A DNA stretch of 64,000 nt from JAEMQF01 sp963850525 (GTDB lineage: Bacteria > Pseudomonadota > Gammaproteobacteria > Burkholderiales > Burkholderiaceae_C). Under the pieces are notes generated by a model that saw only the letters and a program-made list of their open reading frames with translations, was not told where the DNA came from and did not search any database. Location of the stretch: positions 868,001 to 932,000 of the forward strand of contig CAWKLQ010000004.1 in the NCBI GenBank assembly GCA_963850525.1, read 5' to 3'. The translations under genes and the position numbers were made by a program. This document shows positions 8,905 through 16,546 of this stretch, one piece after another (the stretch's first letter is position 1; each line of letters starts with the position of its first letter).

Positions 8905-10089
8905 ATGCAGACCTCTTCAGACGACACTGCAGGCGACACCGCCTACGCCGAGATCCGCGACGCCGTGCGCGCCTTGTGCGCGCAGTTCCCCGGCGAGTAC
9001 CACCGCGGCGTCGACGCGCAGCGCGGTTACCCCGAGGCCTTTGTCGACGCACTCACAAAAGCCGGCTGGATGGCCGCGCTGATCCCGCAGGAATACGGCG
9101 GCTCGGGGCTGGGCCTGGCCGAGGCTTCCGTGATCATGGAAGAGATCAACCGCAGCGGCGGCAACTCCGGTGCGTGCCACGGCCAGATGTACAACATGGG
9201 CACGCTGCTGCGCCACGGCTCGGCCGAGCAGAAGCAGCGTTACCTGCCGCAAATCGCGAGCGGAGCATTGCGCCTGCAGTCTATGGGCGTCACCGAGCCG
9301 AGCACCGGTACGGATACGACGAAGATCAAGACCACCGCGGTGCGAAGTGCCAGCGGCGACCGCTACATCGTGAACGGCCAGAAGGTCTGGATATCGCGTG
9401 TTCAGCACTCGGACCTGATGATCCTGCTCGCGCGCACGACGCCGCTGGCCGACGTGAAGAAAAAAAGCGAAGGCATGTCGATCTTCATCGTCGATCTGCG
9501 GCAAGCCATCGGCCACGGCATGACGGTGCGGCCGATCCCGAACATGGTGAACCACGAGACCAACGAACTGTTTTTCGAGAACCTGGAAATCCCGGCGGAG
9601 AACCTGATTGGCGTGGAAGGTCAGGGCTTCAAATACATCCTCGACGGCCTGAACGCCGAGCGCACGCTGATCGCCGCCGAGTGCATTGGCGATGGGCGCT
9701 GGTTCATCGACCGCGTCACAAAATACGTCAACGAGCGCGTTGTCTTCGGCCGCCCGATCGGGCAGAACCAGGGCGTGCAGTTCCCGATTGCCGAGGCGCA
9801 CATCGAAGTCGAAGCCGCCGACCTGATGCGCTGGCAAGCGTGCCGATTGTTCGACGCGCACCAGCCTTGCGGCGCGCAGGCCAACATGGCGAAATACCTC
9901 GCGGCGAAAGCCTCGTGGGAAGCGGCCAACGCGTGCATCCAGTTCCACGGCGGCTTCGGCTTCGCTTGCGAGTACGACGTGGAACGCAAGTTTCGCGAGA
10001 CGCGGCTATATCAAGTCGCGCCGATCTCGACGAACCTGATCCTGTCGTATGTCGCCGAACACGTGCTCGGCTTGCCGCGGTCGTTTTGA
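8905..10089 (+). CDS. Acyl-CoA dehydrogenase family protein
   Basis: This 394-residue flavoprotein has the family order: an N-terminal helical domain, the FAD/substrate strand region with QSMGVTEPSTGTDTTKIKT and YIVNGQKVWISR, then the C-terminal helical domain with VVFGRPIGQNQGVQFPIA and QFHGGFGFACEYDVER. The usual catalytic glutamate of the C-terminal YEGT motif is missing (the equivalent reads LYQVAP). Glu252 in GLNAERTLIAAE aligns with the alternative catalytic base of isovaleryl- and long-chain acyl-CoA dehydrogenases. It oxidises an acyl-CoA to the enoyl-CoA and passes electrons to ETF. It lies 20 bp downstream of the HTD2-like gene. Confidence 0.9.
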   Translation: MQTSSDDTAGDTAYAEIRDAVRALCAQFPGEYHRGVDAQRGYPEAFVDALTKAGWMAALIPQEYGGSGLGLAEASVIMEEINRSGGNSGACHGQMYNMGTLLRHGSAEQKQRYLPQIASGALRLQSMGVTEPSTGTDTTKIKTTAVRSASGDRYIVNGQKVWISRVQHSDLMILLARTTPLADVKKKSEGMSIFIVDLRQAIGHGMTVRPIPNMVNHETNELFFENLEIPAENLIGVEGQGFKYILDGLNAERTLIAAECIGDGRWFIDRVTKYVNERVVFGRPIGQNQGVQFPIAEAHIEVEAADLMRWQACRLFDAHQPCGAQANMAKYLAAKASWEAANACIQFHGGFGFACEYDVERKFRETRLYQVAPISTNLILSYVAEHVLGLPRSF

Positions 10090-10492
10090 AGTCGCTCTTA
10101 GGGTCAGGGACTTTGAGGATGAAACGCAACCTTCCCGCTGGGGCCGATCGGGCGGCTTTCGGCCCTTTGCTGCCGTTCGGCGCGAGCTTCCTGCGAGGGT
10201 TGCGACGCCAGGGCGGCGGCGGCGCCCCCGTGCTCCGGCCCACGCTCGCGGGGCACCGTCGAGACGCGCAAAGCGAAGCCGCGTCAACACGGGATTTGCG
10301 CTGCGCCGGCTGGCAGACACCGCGAATGGGTCCTGCGCCCGGGGGCACCACCACCGCCCTGCTGTACACGACCTTAGCCTGCCACGCCTTCGCATGCCGC
10401 CGGGCCACCTGCCCTTTCTCGACCTCTGCACGCACGACGGCGCGCACGATGCGCGCCGCACAGGACACACGCAACACGATGGAGCCACCCAC
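10090..10492. other. 403-bp gene-free segment interrupting the acyl-CoA operon
   Basis: Most other joints in this operon are short or overlapping, yet 403 bp separate the acyl-CoA dehydrogenase stop from the MmgE/PrpD start. Reading frames stay open here on both strands, but they are arginine-, alanine- and proline-rich with no recognisable domain and look like GC-rich non-coding DNA. Around 10105-10330 there is a patch starting GTCAGGGACTTTGAGGATGA that could be a decayed mobile or dispersed repeat. I see no tRNA, terminator hairpin with a T-run, or riboswitch. GGAG 8 nt before 10493 belongs to the next gene. Confidence 0.4.
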
Positions 10493-11869
10493 ATGAACAC
10501 CCCCTCCCCCGAATCCCAACTCGCCGAGTGGGCCGCCACACTGCGCGTCGGTGATGTGCCGAGCGCCGTTGAGCGCCGCACTGAAGACTTGTTCCTCGAT
10601 TGGCTGGGCTCCACGCTCGCCGGCAAGGCTGCGCGGCCGGTGGAGAGCATCGCGCGTTTCATGCTCGACCAAGGGCCGCTGGACGGGCCGTCGGAAGTGC
10701 TGATTCGCCGCCGCGGCAGCAGCCCGCTGATCGCGACGACGATCAACGCCGCCGCGTCGCACTTTGCCGAACAGGACGACGTGCACAACGGCTCGGTGTT
10801 CCACCCGGCTGCCGTGGTGTTCCCAGCGGCGCTCGCGGTGGCGCAGGCGCTCGGGCGCAGCGGGCGCGAGTTGCTGTTGGCCGCAATCGTCGGCTACGAA
10901 GTCGGAATTCGTGTCGGTGAATTCCTTGGCCGCTCCCACTACAAGGTGTTCCACACCACGGGCACGGCGGGCACGCTCGCCGCTGCTGCCGCGGTGGCTT
11001 CGCTGCTGCGCCTGAATCCGCAGCAGATGCTGAACGCCTTCGGTTCGGCCGGCACGCAATCGGCAGGGCTGTGGGAGTTCTTGCGCGACGGCGCCGACTC
11101 GAAGCAGTTGCACACCGCGCACGCCGCCGGGGCCGGTCTGAGCGCAGCGTATCTCGCTGCGGACGGTGTCACCGGCGCCCGCCACATCCTGACCGGTGCG
11201 CAGGGCATGGCGGCGGGAATGTCGAGCGACGCCGATCCTGCGCGCCTGACGCATCGCCTCGGGCAGCGCTGGGCGACGGCGGAGACCTCGTTCAAGTTCC
11301 ACGCCGCGTGCCGCCACACGCACCCCGCGGCCGACGCGCTGCTCAGCGTCATGCAGGAGCACCGACTCAACGCCAACGACGTCGTGCAGGTGACTGCGCG
11401 CGTGCACCAGGGCGCGATCGACGTGCTCGGCCCCGTGCTCAACCCGCAGACCGTGCACCAGGCGAAGTTTTCGATGGGCACCGTGCTCGCGATGGCCGCG
11501 CTGCACCGGCGTGCCGGCATGGCTGAGTTCGATTCGCACTTCGCGGATGCCGACGCGCGTGCCTTCTGCGAGCGCGTGCGCATGGTGTTGGATGAGGAGG
11601 TCGACACCGCCTACCCGGCGCGCTGGATCGGCAAGGTGGAAGTGGCGTTGCGTGACGGGCGCGTCCTGCACGGCCGTGTCGACGAGCCCAAGGGCGACCC
11701 GGGCAATACGCTCAGCCGCCCGGAACTCGAAGACAAGGCGATTCGCCTGGCGTCTTACCGAGGCGGCGCGACGCCGCAGGAGATGCACACGCTGATCGGC
11801 GCGGTTTGGGCGCTTGCTGACACGGCGGTCGTTGCGCGCCTGCTCCGCACCGAAGGAAACGCACAATGA
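10493..11869 (+). CDS. MmgE/PrpD family protein
   Basis: This 458-residue protein has the standard length and pattern of the MmgE/PrpD family (2-methylcitrate dehydratase, cis-aconitate decarboxylase and relatives): FLDWLGSTLAGK near the N-terminus, DDVHNGSVFHPAAVVFPAALA, VGYEVGIRVGEFLG, FHTTGTAGTLAAAAA, AFGSAGTQSAGLWEFL and KFHAACRHTHPAADALL. The frame is open upstream to 10049, but the ATG at 10493 has GGAG at 8-nt spacing and gives family length. The stop overlaps the following racemase start by 4 bp. Within this island it could dehydrate or decarboxylate a tricarboxylic or branched acid; which reaction it performs cannot be decided from sequence alone. Confidence 0.88.
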   Translation: MNTPSPESQLAEWAATLRVGDVPSAVERRTEDLFLDWLGSTLAGKAARPVESIARFMLDQGPLDGPSEVLIRRRGSSPLIATTINAAASHFAEQDDVHNGSVFHPAAVVFPAALAVAQALGRSGRELLLAAIVGYEVGIRVGEFLGRSHYKVFHTTGTAGTLAAAAAVASLLRLNPQQMLNAFGSAGTQSAGLWEFLRDGADSKQLHTAHAAGAGLSAAYLAADGVTGARHILTGAQGMAAGMSSDADPARLTHRLGQRWATAETSFKFHAACRHTHPAADALLSVMQEHRLNANDVVQVTARVHQGAIDVLGPVLNPQTVHQAKFSMGTVLAMAALHRRAGMAEFDSHFADADARAFCERVRMVLDEEVDTAYPARWIGKVEVALRDGRVLHGRVDEPKGDPGNTLSRPELEDKAIRLASYRGGATPQEMHTLIGAVWALADTAVVARLLRTEGNAQ

Positions 11870-13041
11870 CAGGCCCGCTGCAAGGCACACGAATCATCGA
11901 ACTCACGGCCATCGGCCCCGTGCCCTTTGCCGGCGCGCTGCTCGCCGACCTCGGCGCCGACGTGGTGCGCATCGACAGGCCGCCGGTGGGCGGCGCTGCG
12001 CCCGAGCTGGCGCCGCGTTTTGACTTCTACAACCGCAACAAGCGCTCGCTCGCGCTGGACCTGAAACACCCGCTCGGCGCGCGCACCATCCTCGATTTGC
12101 TGCGCGGCGCCGACGTGCTGCTCGAAGGCTATCGCCCGGGTGTAGCGGAACGCCTCGGCCTGGGCCCCGCGGTGTGCATGGAAGTGAATCCGCGCCTGAT
12201 TTACGGCCGCATGACGGGTTGGGGCCAGGACGGCCCGCTCGCACAAGAAGCGGGACATGACATCAACTACCTCGCGCTCACCGGTGCGCTGCATTGCGTC
12301 GGCGGGCCGGGCAATCCGCCGACGCCGCCGCTGAATCTCGTGGCCGACCTCGGCGGCGGCGCGATGTACCTCGCGGTGGGCGTGCTTTCGGCCTTGCTCG
12401 AGGCGCGCAGTTCCGGGCGCGGGCAGATCGTCGACGCGGCGATGGTCGACGGTGTCGCGCACTTGATGTCGGCGTTCCAGGCGTATCGCCAGCTCGGCAC
12501 GTGGACGGCAAACCGCGGCGAAAACATCGTCGACGGCGGCGCGCCGTTTTACGGCACGTATGAAACCTCGGACGGGAAATTCGTCGCCGTCGGTTCGATC
12601 GAACCGAAGTTTTACGCCGCGCTGCTCGAGTTGCTCGGCCTGACGCACGAAGCCTTGCCGGCGCAGCACGACCGTGCGGCCTGGCCGGCCCAGCGCGCGC
12701 GCTTTGCTGCGGTGTTTCGCACGCGCACGCGCGAGCACTGGGTGCTGGCCGCTGCCGGGCGCGACGTCTGCCTGGCGCCGGTGCTCGACATCGACGAAGC
12801 GCGCGAGCACCCGCAAATGCGCGAGCGCGGCGTGTTCACCCGCTTCGACGGCGTGCTCCACCCCTCACCGGCGCCGCGCTTCAGCCGCACTCCGGGATCG
12901 CTGCGGCGTCCTGCACCGGCACCGGGCCAGCACAGCGAAGACATCCTCTCCGCATGGGGTGTCGGCGCGGATGCGGTGGCGGCGCTGCGCGCGGCGGGTG
13001 CGCTGCACGACGCCGCAGGCGCCCCACCGGCACGCGCCTGA
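11866..13041 (+). CDS. CaiB/BaiF-fold protein, alpha-methylacyl-CoA racemase-like
   Basis: This 391-residue class III CoA-transferase-fold protein looks like a racemase rather than a transferase. It carries GHDINYLALTGAL with His131 and NLVADLGGGAMYLAVG with Asp161, matching the His/Asp pair (His126/Asp156) of mycobacterial alpha-methylacyl-CoA racemase, and the downstream GGAPFYGTYETSDGKFVAVG is typical of that group. It would interconvert the 2R and 2S forms of a 2-methylacyl-CoA so that a stereospecific acyl-CoA dehydrogenase can act. It is translationally coupled to MmgE/PrpD by an ATGA overlap. A CoA-transferase function remains possible. Confidence 0.87.
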   Translation: MTGPLQGTRIIELTAIGPVPFAGALLADLGADVVRIDRPPVGGAAPELAPRFDFYNRNKRSLALDLKHPLGARTILDLLRGADVLLEGYRPGVAERLGLGPAVCMEVNPRLIYGRMTGWGQDGPLAQEAGHDINYLALTGALHCVGGPGNPPTPPLNLVADLGGGAMYLAVGVLSALLEARSSGRGQIVDAAMVDGVAHLMSAFQAYRQLGTWTANRGENIVDGGAPFYGTYETSDGKFVAVGSIEPKFYAALLELLGLTHEALPAQHDRAAWPAQRARFAAVFRTRTREHWVLAAAGRDVCLAPVLDIDEAREHPQMRERGVFTRFDGVLHPSPAPRFSRTPGSLRRPAPAPGQHSEDILSAWGVGADAVAALRAAGALHDAAGAPPARA

Positions 13042-13089
13042 CGCGCGGCCATCCCGCAAACTTGGCCGGTCATCCGGACCCCTCTCACC

Positions 13090-14256
13090 ATGATTTCCCT
13101 CATCAACTACATCACCCCCGTGCAATTCGGCTTCGGCGCAATCACGCTGTTGCAAGCGGAATGCGAGCGCCTGGGAATCAAACGTCCCTTGCTCGTCACC
13201 GACGCCGGCGTGCGCGCCGCGGGGCTGGTGGATCGTGTGCTTGCGCAGTTGCGCGACCCATCCAGCGTCACGATCTTCGACGCGACGCCGGGCAACCCGA
13301 ACGAGGCCGCGGTGCGCGCTGCGGTGGCGCTGTTCAAGGGCGGCGAGTGCGACGGCATCATCGCCCTGGGCGGCGGTTCGTCGATCGACCTGGCCAAGGG
13401 CGTCGCGGTGTGCGCGCGCCACGCCGGGCCGCTGAAAAGCTTTGCCCTGGTCGAGGGCGGCGTGGCGCGCATCACTGCGGCGACTGCGCCGCTGATCGCG
13501 ATTCCCACGACGGCGGGCACCGGCAGCGAAGTCGGGCGCGGTGCGGTCTTGATCGTCGACGACGGGCGCAAGCTCGGCGTGCTCTCGCCGCATGTGGTTC
13601 CCAAGGTCGCGATCTGCGACCCCGATCTGACGCTCGACTTGCCGCCGCTGCTGACTGCGGCGACCGGCATGGATGCGATCGCGCATTGCATCGAGACCTT
13701 CATGGCGCCGGCGTTCAACCCGCCCGCCGACGGCATTGCGCTGGACGGTCTGGCGCGCGGCTGGGCACACGTCGAGCGTGCGACGGCGCAGCCGCAGGAT
13801 CGCGAGGCACGGCTGCAGATGATGAGTGCGTCAATGCAGGGTGCGCTCGCGTTCCAGAAGGGCCTCGGCTGCGTGCACAGCTTGAGCCATTCGCTGGGCG
13901 GAATCGACCCGCGCCTGCACCACGGCACGCTCAACGCAGTGTTCTTGCCGGCGGTGATGCGCTTCAACCAGGATGCAGCGTCGGTGCGCGCGGAGAACAA
14001 GCTGGCCAGGCTCGCGCACGCGATGGGCCTGGGTTCCGGCGCTGGCCCTGGGGCGCAGCTCGGCAGCCAGATCAGCGAGGCCATCGCCGCGCTGAACCGG
14101 CGCTTGGGGCTGCCCAGTGGCCTGCGCGCCATGGGAGTCGGCGAAAGCCTTTTCGTGCGAATCATTGACGGCGCCCTGGCCGACCACTGCCACAAGACGA
14201 ATCCGCGCGAAGCGAGCCGCGAAGACTACGTGGAACTGTTGAATCGTTCGATGTGA
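13090..14256 (+). CDS. Iron-containing alcohol dehydrogenase
   Basis: This 388-residue group III dehydrogenase has the NAD-binding GGGSSID (residues 94-100), TAGTGSE (141-147), and the metal ligands Asp195 and His199 (GMDAIAH), His263 and His277 (CVHSLSHSLGG...LHHG), which match the FucO pattern. It reduces or oxidises an alcohol, aldehyde or maleylacetate-like keto acid. It is the last gene of the plus-strand arm, 48 bp after the racemase gene, and is followed by a convergent gene at 14321. The exact substrate is unknown. Confidence 0.9.
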   Translation: MISLINYITPVQFGFGAITLLQAECERLGIKRPLLVTDAGVRAAGLVDRVLAQLRDPSSVTIFDATPGNPNEAAVRAAVALFKGGECDGIIALGGGSSIDLAKGVAVCARHAGPLKSFALVEGGVARITAATAPLIAIPTTAGTGSEVGRGAVLIVDDGRKLGVLSPHVVPKVAICDPDLTLDLPPLLTAATGMDAIAHCIETFMAPAFNPPADGIALDGLARGWAHVERATAQPQDREARLQMMSASMQGALAFQKGLGCVHSLSHSLGGIDPRLHHGTLNAVFLPAVMRFNQDAASVRAENKLARLAHAMGLGSGAGPGAQLGSQISEAIAALNRRLGLPSGLRAMGVGESLFVRIIDGALADHCHKTNPREASREDYVELLNRSM

Positions 14257-14320
14257 TCGACGTGACCCAGGGCGCGCGTGCCGCGCTTCGGGCGGGAAAA
14301 CGCGGTTCCGGCGCTCGCGC

Positions 14321-15067
14321 TCAGCCCGTGCGCAAGGATTGCCACAGGCGGCCGAGCCAGCCGAGCCAGGCGGGGCTGCCGGCCGCGCCGGGTTGGTGTG
14401 CCTGCCGCGCCTTGGCGGTGCCGCGCGGTGCGGCGCTGACGCGGGGTGCCGGCCCGGTGGCGAGCAGCCCGCACAGCGACAACGAATTGATCAGCTGGTG
14501 CACCGCACGGTGCGGCAACTGGGCGGTGTCGACGATCGCGGCAACGCCGAATTCACGCTTGGCCATGAGGTCCACGAGGCGCTTGGCGTCGGCGTCGTTG
14601 CCCAGGTCCGCGGCGTCGGGGCGTCTCAGCAGCCGGTAACTCGTGCTCGCGCTGAGCCACGGCGCGAGGCCGGCGTCGCGGCCCAGGCGCGCGCCGACGA
14701 GCCAGCACAGGCCGACGAACGACTCGTCGCTGAATTGCGCTCCTCGGCCCGCGGGCGCGGCGGGTTGGGCCGCGTCGGGAACGCCGAGTTCGGCCGTACC
14801 CAAAGCCAGGTCTTCCACGAGTTGTTCGAGGGAGCGCGATGTGTGCACGCGCTGGTCCGCCGCGTCGATGACGGCGAGCACGCGCCGGTCGCCGGTGCGG
14901 CGCACCACCGCCAGGCGCGGGCGCTGCGCGTGGCGCAACTCGTGCAGCGCGGCGGCTGCGCGGGGCAGGGCGGAGGCGGGTGGGGACGGCACGGGCCCCA
15001 GTGTCGCGCCGCAGCCGGGCCGCGCCACGCGGCGCGCGAGGGTGCACTCCGGATTTATGCGAATCAC
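14321..15067 (-). CDS. Hypothetical protein, tandem paralogue A
   Basis: This protein of about 248 residues has no recognised domain and is clearly paralogous to the next upstream gene. In the core (SDESFVGLCWLVGARLGRD ... LPHRAVHQLINSLSLCGLL) about 55 of 93 residues agree by eye. The C-terminal part, about 70 residues before the tail, looks like a winged-helix unit (FGVAAIVDTAQLPHRAVHQL); the N-terminal half could be a small ligand-binding or alpha/beta domain. The tail is short, Trp-rich and Ala/Gly-rich. The start is uncertain: GTG at 15067 is the longest, and a GTG at 15028 gives VARPGCG, which matches the first residues (VARP) of the paralogue. No function is assigned. Confidence 0.65.
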   Translation of the reverse strand: MIRINPECTLARRVARPGCGATLGPVPSPPASALPRAAAALHELRHAQRPRLAVVRRTGDRRVLAVIDAADQRVHTSRSLEQLVEDLALGTAELGVPDAAQPAAPAGRGAQFSDESFVGLCWLVGARLGRDAGLAPWLSASTSYRLLRRPDAADLGNDADAKRLVDLMAKREFGVAAIVDTAQLPHRAVHQLINSLSLCGLLATGPAPRVSAAPRGTAKARQAHQPGAAGSPAWLGWLGRLWQSLRTG

Positions 15068-15113
15068 TCCACAAGTCGCGCGCGCGCGCGGCGCCCGCAG
15101 CGGCGCAGATCGA

Positions 15114-15827
15114 TCAGCGCCCGCGCAGGCCGCGCCAGAAGCGCAGCCACCAGCCGGTGGCGTTGCCCGGCGTTGCGCTCAACGCGTCGCGCGGCGCCCC
15201 CGCCGAGTGGCCGCGCGGCACGCTGCCGGAGGCAAGCAGCCCGCACATCGACAAGCCGTTGACCCACTGATGCACGCTGCGCTGCGGCAGGTGCACGCTC
15301 TTGGCCATTGCCGCAATGTCCAGTTCGCGCCGGGCGATCACGGCGAACAGGCGCGCGGCTTGCGGGTCTTCGCCGATCTCGCCGAAGTCGGGCCAGCTCA
15401 GCAGCCGGTAGCTCGTGTTCGTGTCCAGCCACGGCGCGAGGCCGACGTCGCGCGCGAGGCGCGCACCGACGAGCCAGCACAGCCGCACGAAGGATTCGTC
15501 GCGCAGCGTCCCGCCCGGGCTCGGCGCCGCCTTGTGGGCGGCGTCGTGCTCGCCGATCTCGGCCTGGCCGTTGGCGAGCGCGTCGACCAGGTGTTCGAGC
15601 GTGTGCGGCGTTTGCACGCGTCGCCCCACGGCGTCGATGAGCGCCAGCGGCTGGGCACCGACGGCGCGGCGCACGACGGCAAAGCGCGAGTGCTCGCCGT
15701 GGCTCAACTTGCGCAGCGATGCAGCGGCGAGGCTCAAGGCCTGTGCATGCGCCGGAACCGAGGGAGCGCCGCGCGGATCGCGCTTGGCGCTGCCCGGGCC
15801 ACGCCCGGGCCCGGTGGGGCGAGCCAC
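15114..15827 (-). CDS. Hypothetical protein, tandem paralogue B
   Basis: This 237-residue protein of unknown function is paralogous to the gene 46 bp downstream. It shares DESFVRLCWLVGARLARD, PWL...TSYRLL and the putative winged-helix end LPQRSVHQWVNGLSMCGLL. No signal peptide or membrane segment was seen; the C-terminal tail is Trp/Arg-rich (WWLRFWRGLRGR). The frame is open far upstream through sodC. I chose the GTG at 15827, which follows the sodC stop by 2 bp and yields VARP, the same start as one candidate in the paralogue. The close packing suggests co-transcription with sodC. Confidence 0.65.
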   Translation of the reverse strand: MARPTGPGRGPGSAKRDPRGAPSVPAHAQALSLAAASLRKLSHGEHSRFAVVRRAVGAQPLALIDAVGRRVQTPHTLEHLVDALANGQAEIGEHDAAHKAAPSPGGTLRDESFVRLCWLVGARLARDVGLAPWLDTNTSYRLLSWPDFGEIGEDPQAARLFAVIARRELDIAAMAKSVHLPQRSVHQWVNGLSMCGLLASGSVPRGHSAGAPRDALSATPGNATGWWLRFWRGLRGR

Positions 15828-15829
15828 GC

Positions 15830-16354
15830 TCAGTGCGCGCCGATCACTCCGCACGCCAGACGCGCGCCACCGCCTCCGAGCGGTGCGGGGTGATCGGCGT
15901 GGTTGTCGCCGCCCACGTGAATCATCAACGAGCGACCCCGCACGTCGTCGAGTTTCAGGCGCGGCGCCAGCACGGGGTAGGTGGCGCGCCCGTCGGCGCC
16001 GACGACGAGGCCGGGCAAATCGCCCAGGTGTCCATCGCCCCACGGTTCACCGTGGCGATTCGTCTTCAGCGGGTCCAGGTGTCCGCCCGCGGCGAGCGCG
16101 GCAATCGCGGTGCCGTCGCGTTGGCCCGGCGCGCAGCTCGGGTTCTCGTGCACGTGAAAGCCGTGCACGCCCGGCGCCAGCTCGGCGAGCGCGGGCGTGA
16201 AGACGAGGCCGTGAGCGGATTCCGAAATGCGCACCGTGCCGATTGGCTTGCCCACGCCGCTGGCGTCCACCGACGCCAGCGTGACGCTGATTTCGGTCGC
16301 CGCGGCGGCGCCACAGCAACACAACAAGGCGATCAAGGCAGACGGGTTCTTCAT
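15830..16354 (-). CDS. sodC: Cu/Zn superoxide dismutase (periplasmic)
   Basis: This 174-residue protein has a signal peptide of about 20 residues (MKNPSALIALLCCCGAAAAT) and the full set of SodC ligands: copper His67 and His69 (GFHVHE), bridging His92, zinc His101, His109 and Asp112, copper His146, the disulfide Cys74-Cys168 and active-site Arg165. It dismutates superoxide in the periplasm. The frame is open upstream, but the ATG at 16354 with GGAAG in front gives a proper secretion signal. It is followed directly by the two paralogous unknown genes and is divergent from the histidine kinase gene. Confidence 0.95.
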   Translation of the reverse strand: MKNPSALIALLCCCGAAAATEISVTLASVDASGVGKPIGTVRISESAHGLVFTPALAELAPGVHGFHVHENPSCAPGQRDGTAIAALAAGGHLDPLKTNRHGEPWGDGHLGDLPGLVVGADGRATYPVLAPRLKLDDVRGRSLMIHVGGDNHADHPAPLGGGGARLACGVIGAH

Positions 16355-16546
16355 CGGTGGGCTTCCAGGGTTGCGCAAGTATCGGCGGTTTGGCAGGCGC
16401 GGGTGCACGCGGCGGTAAGTTTGTGCATCGCGGCGCAGCCAATGCCCAACAGCCTCGGCAACAGCTGGTCCTTCCACGCGGTCTTGCGCCGATCGGAGCT
16501 GCGCCATTCGCGCGATACTGCGGTACTCGCTCAACCGCAGGCTCAC

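Noticed and set aside
10049..10492. An upstream extension of the MmgE/PrpD frame by 148 codons
   Set aside because: The ATG at 10493 has a proper ribosome-binding site and gives the usual family length; the extension has no family similarity.
15719..16546. An upstream extension of the histidine kinase frame across sodC
   Set aside because: It runs antisense to the real sodC gene and shows no domain content, so the kinase starts near 16547.
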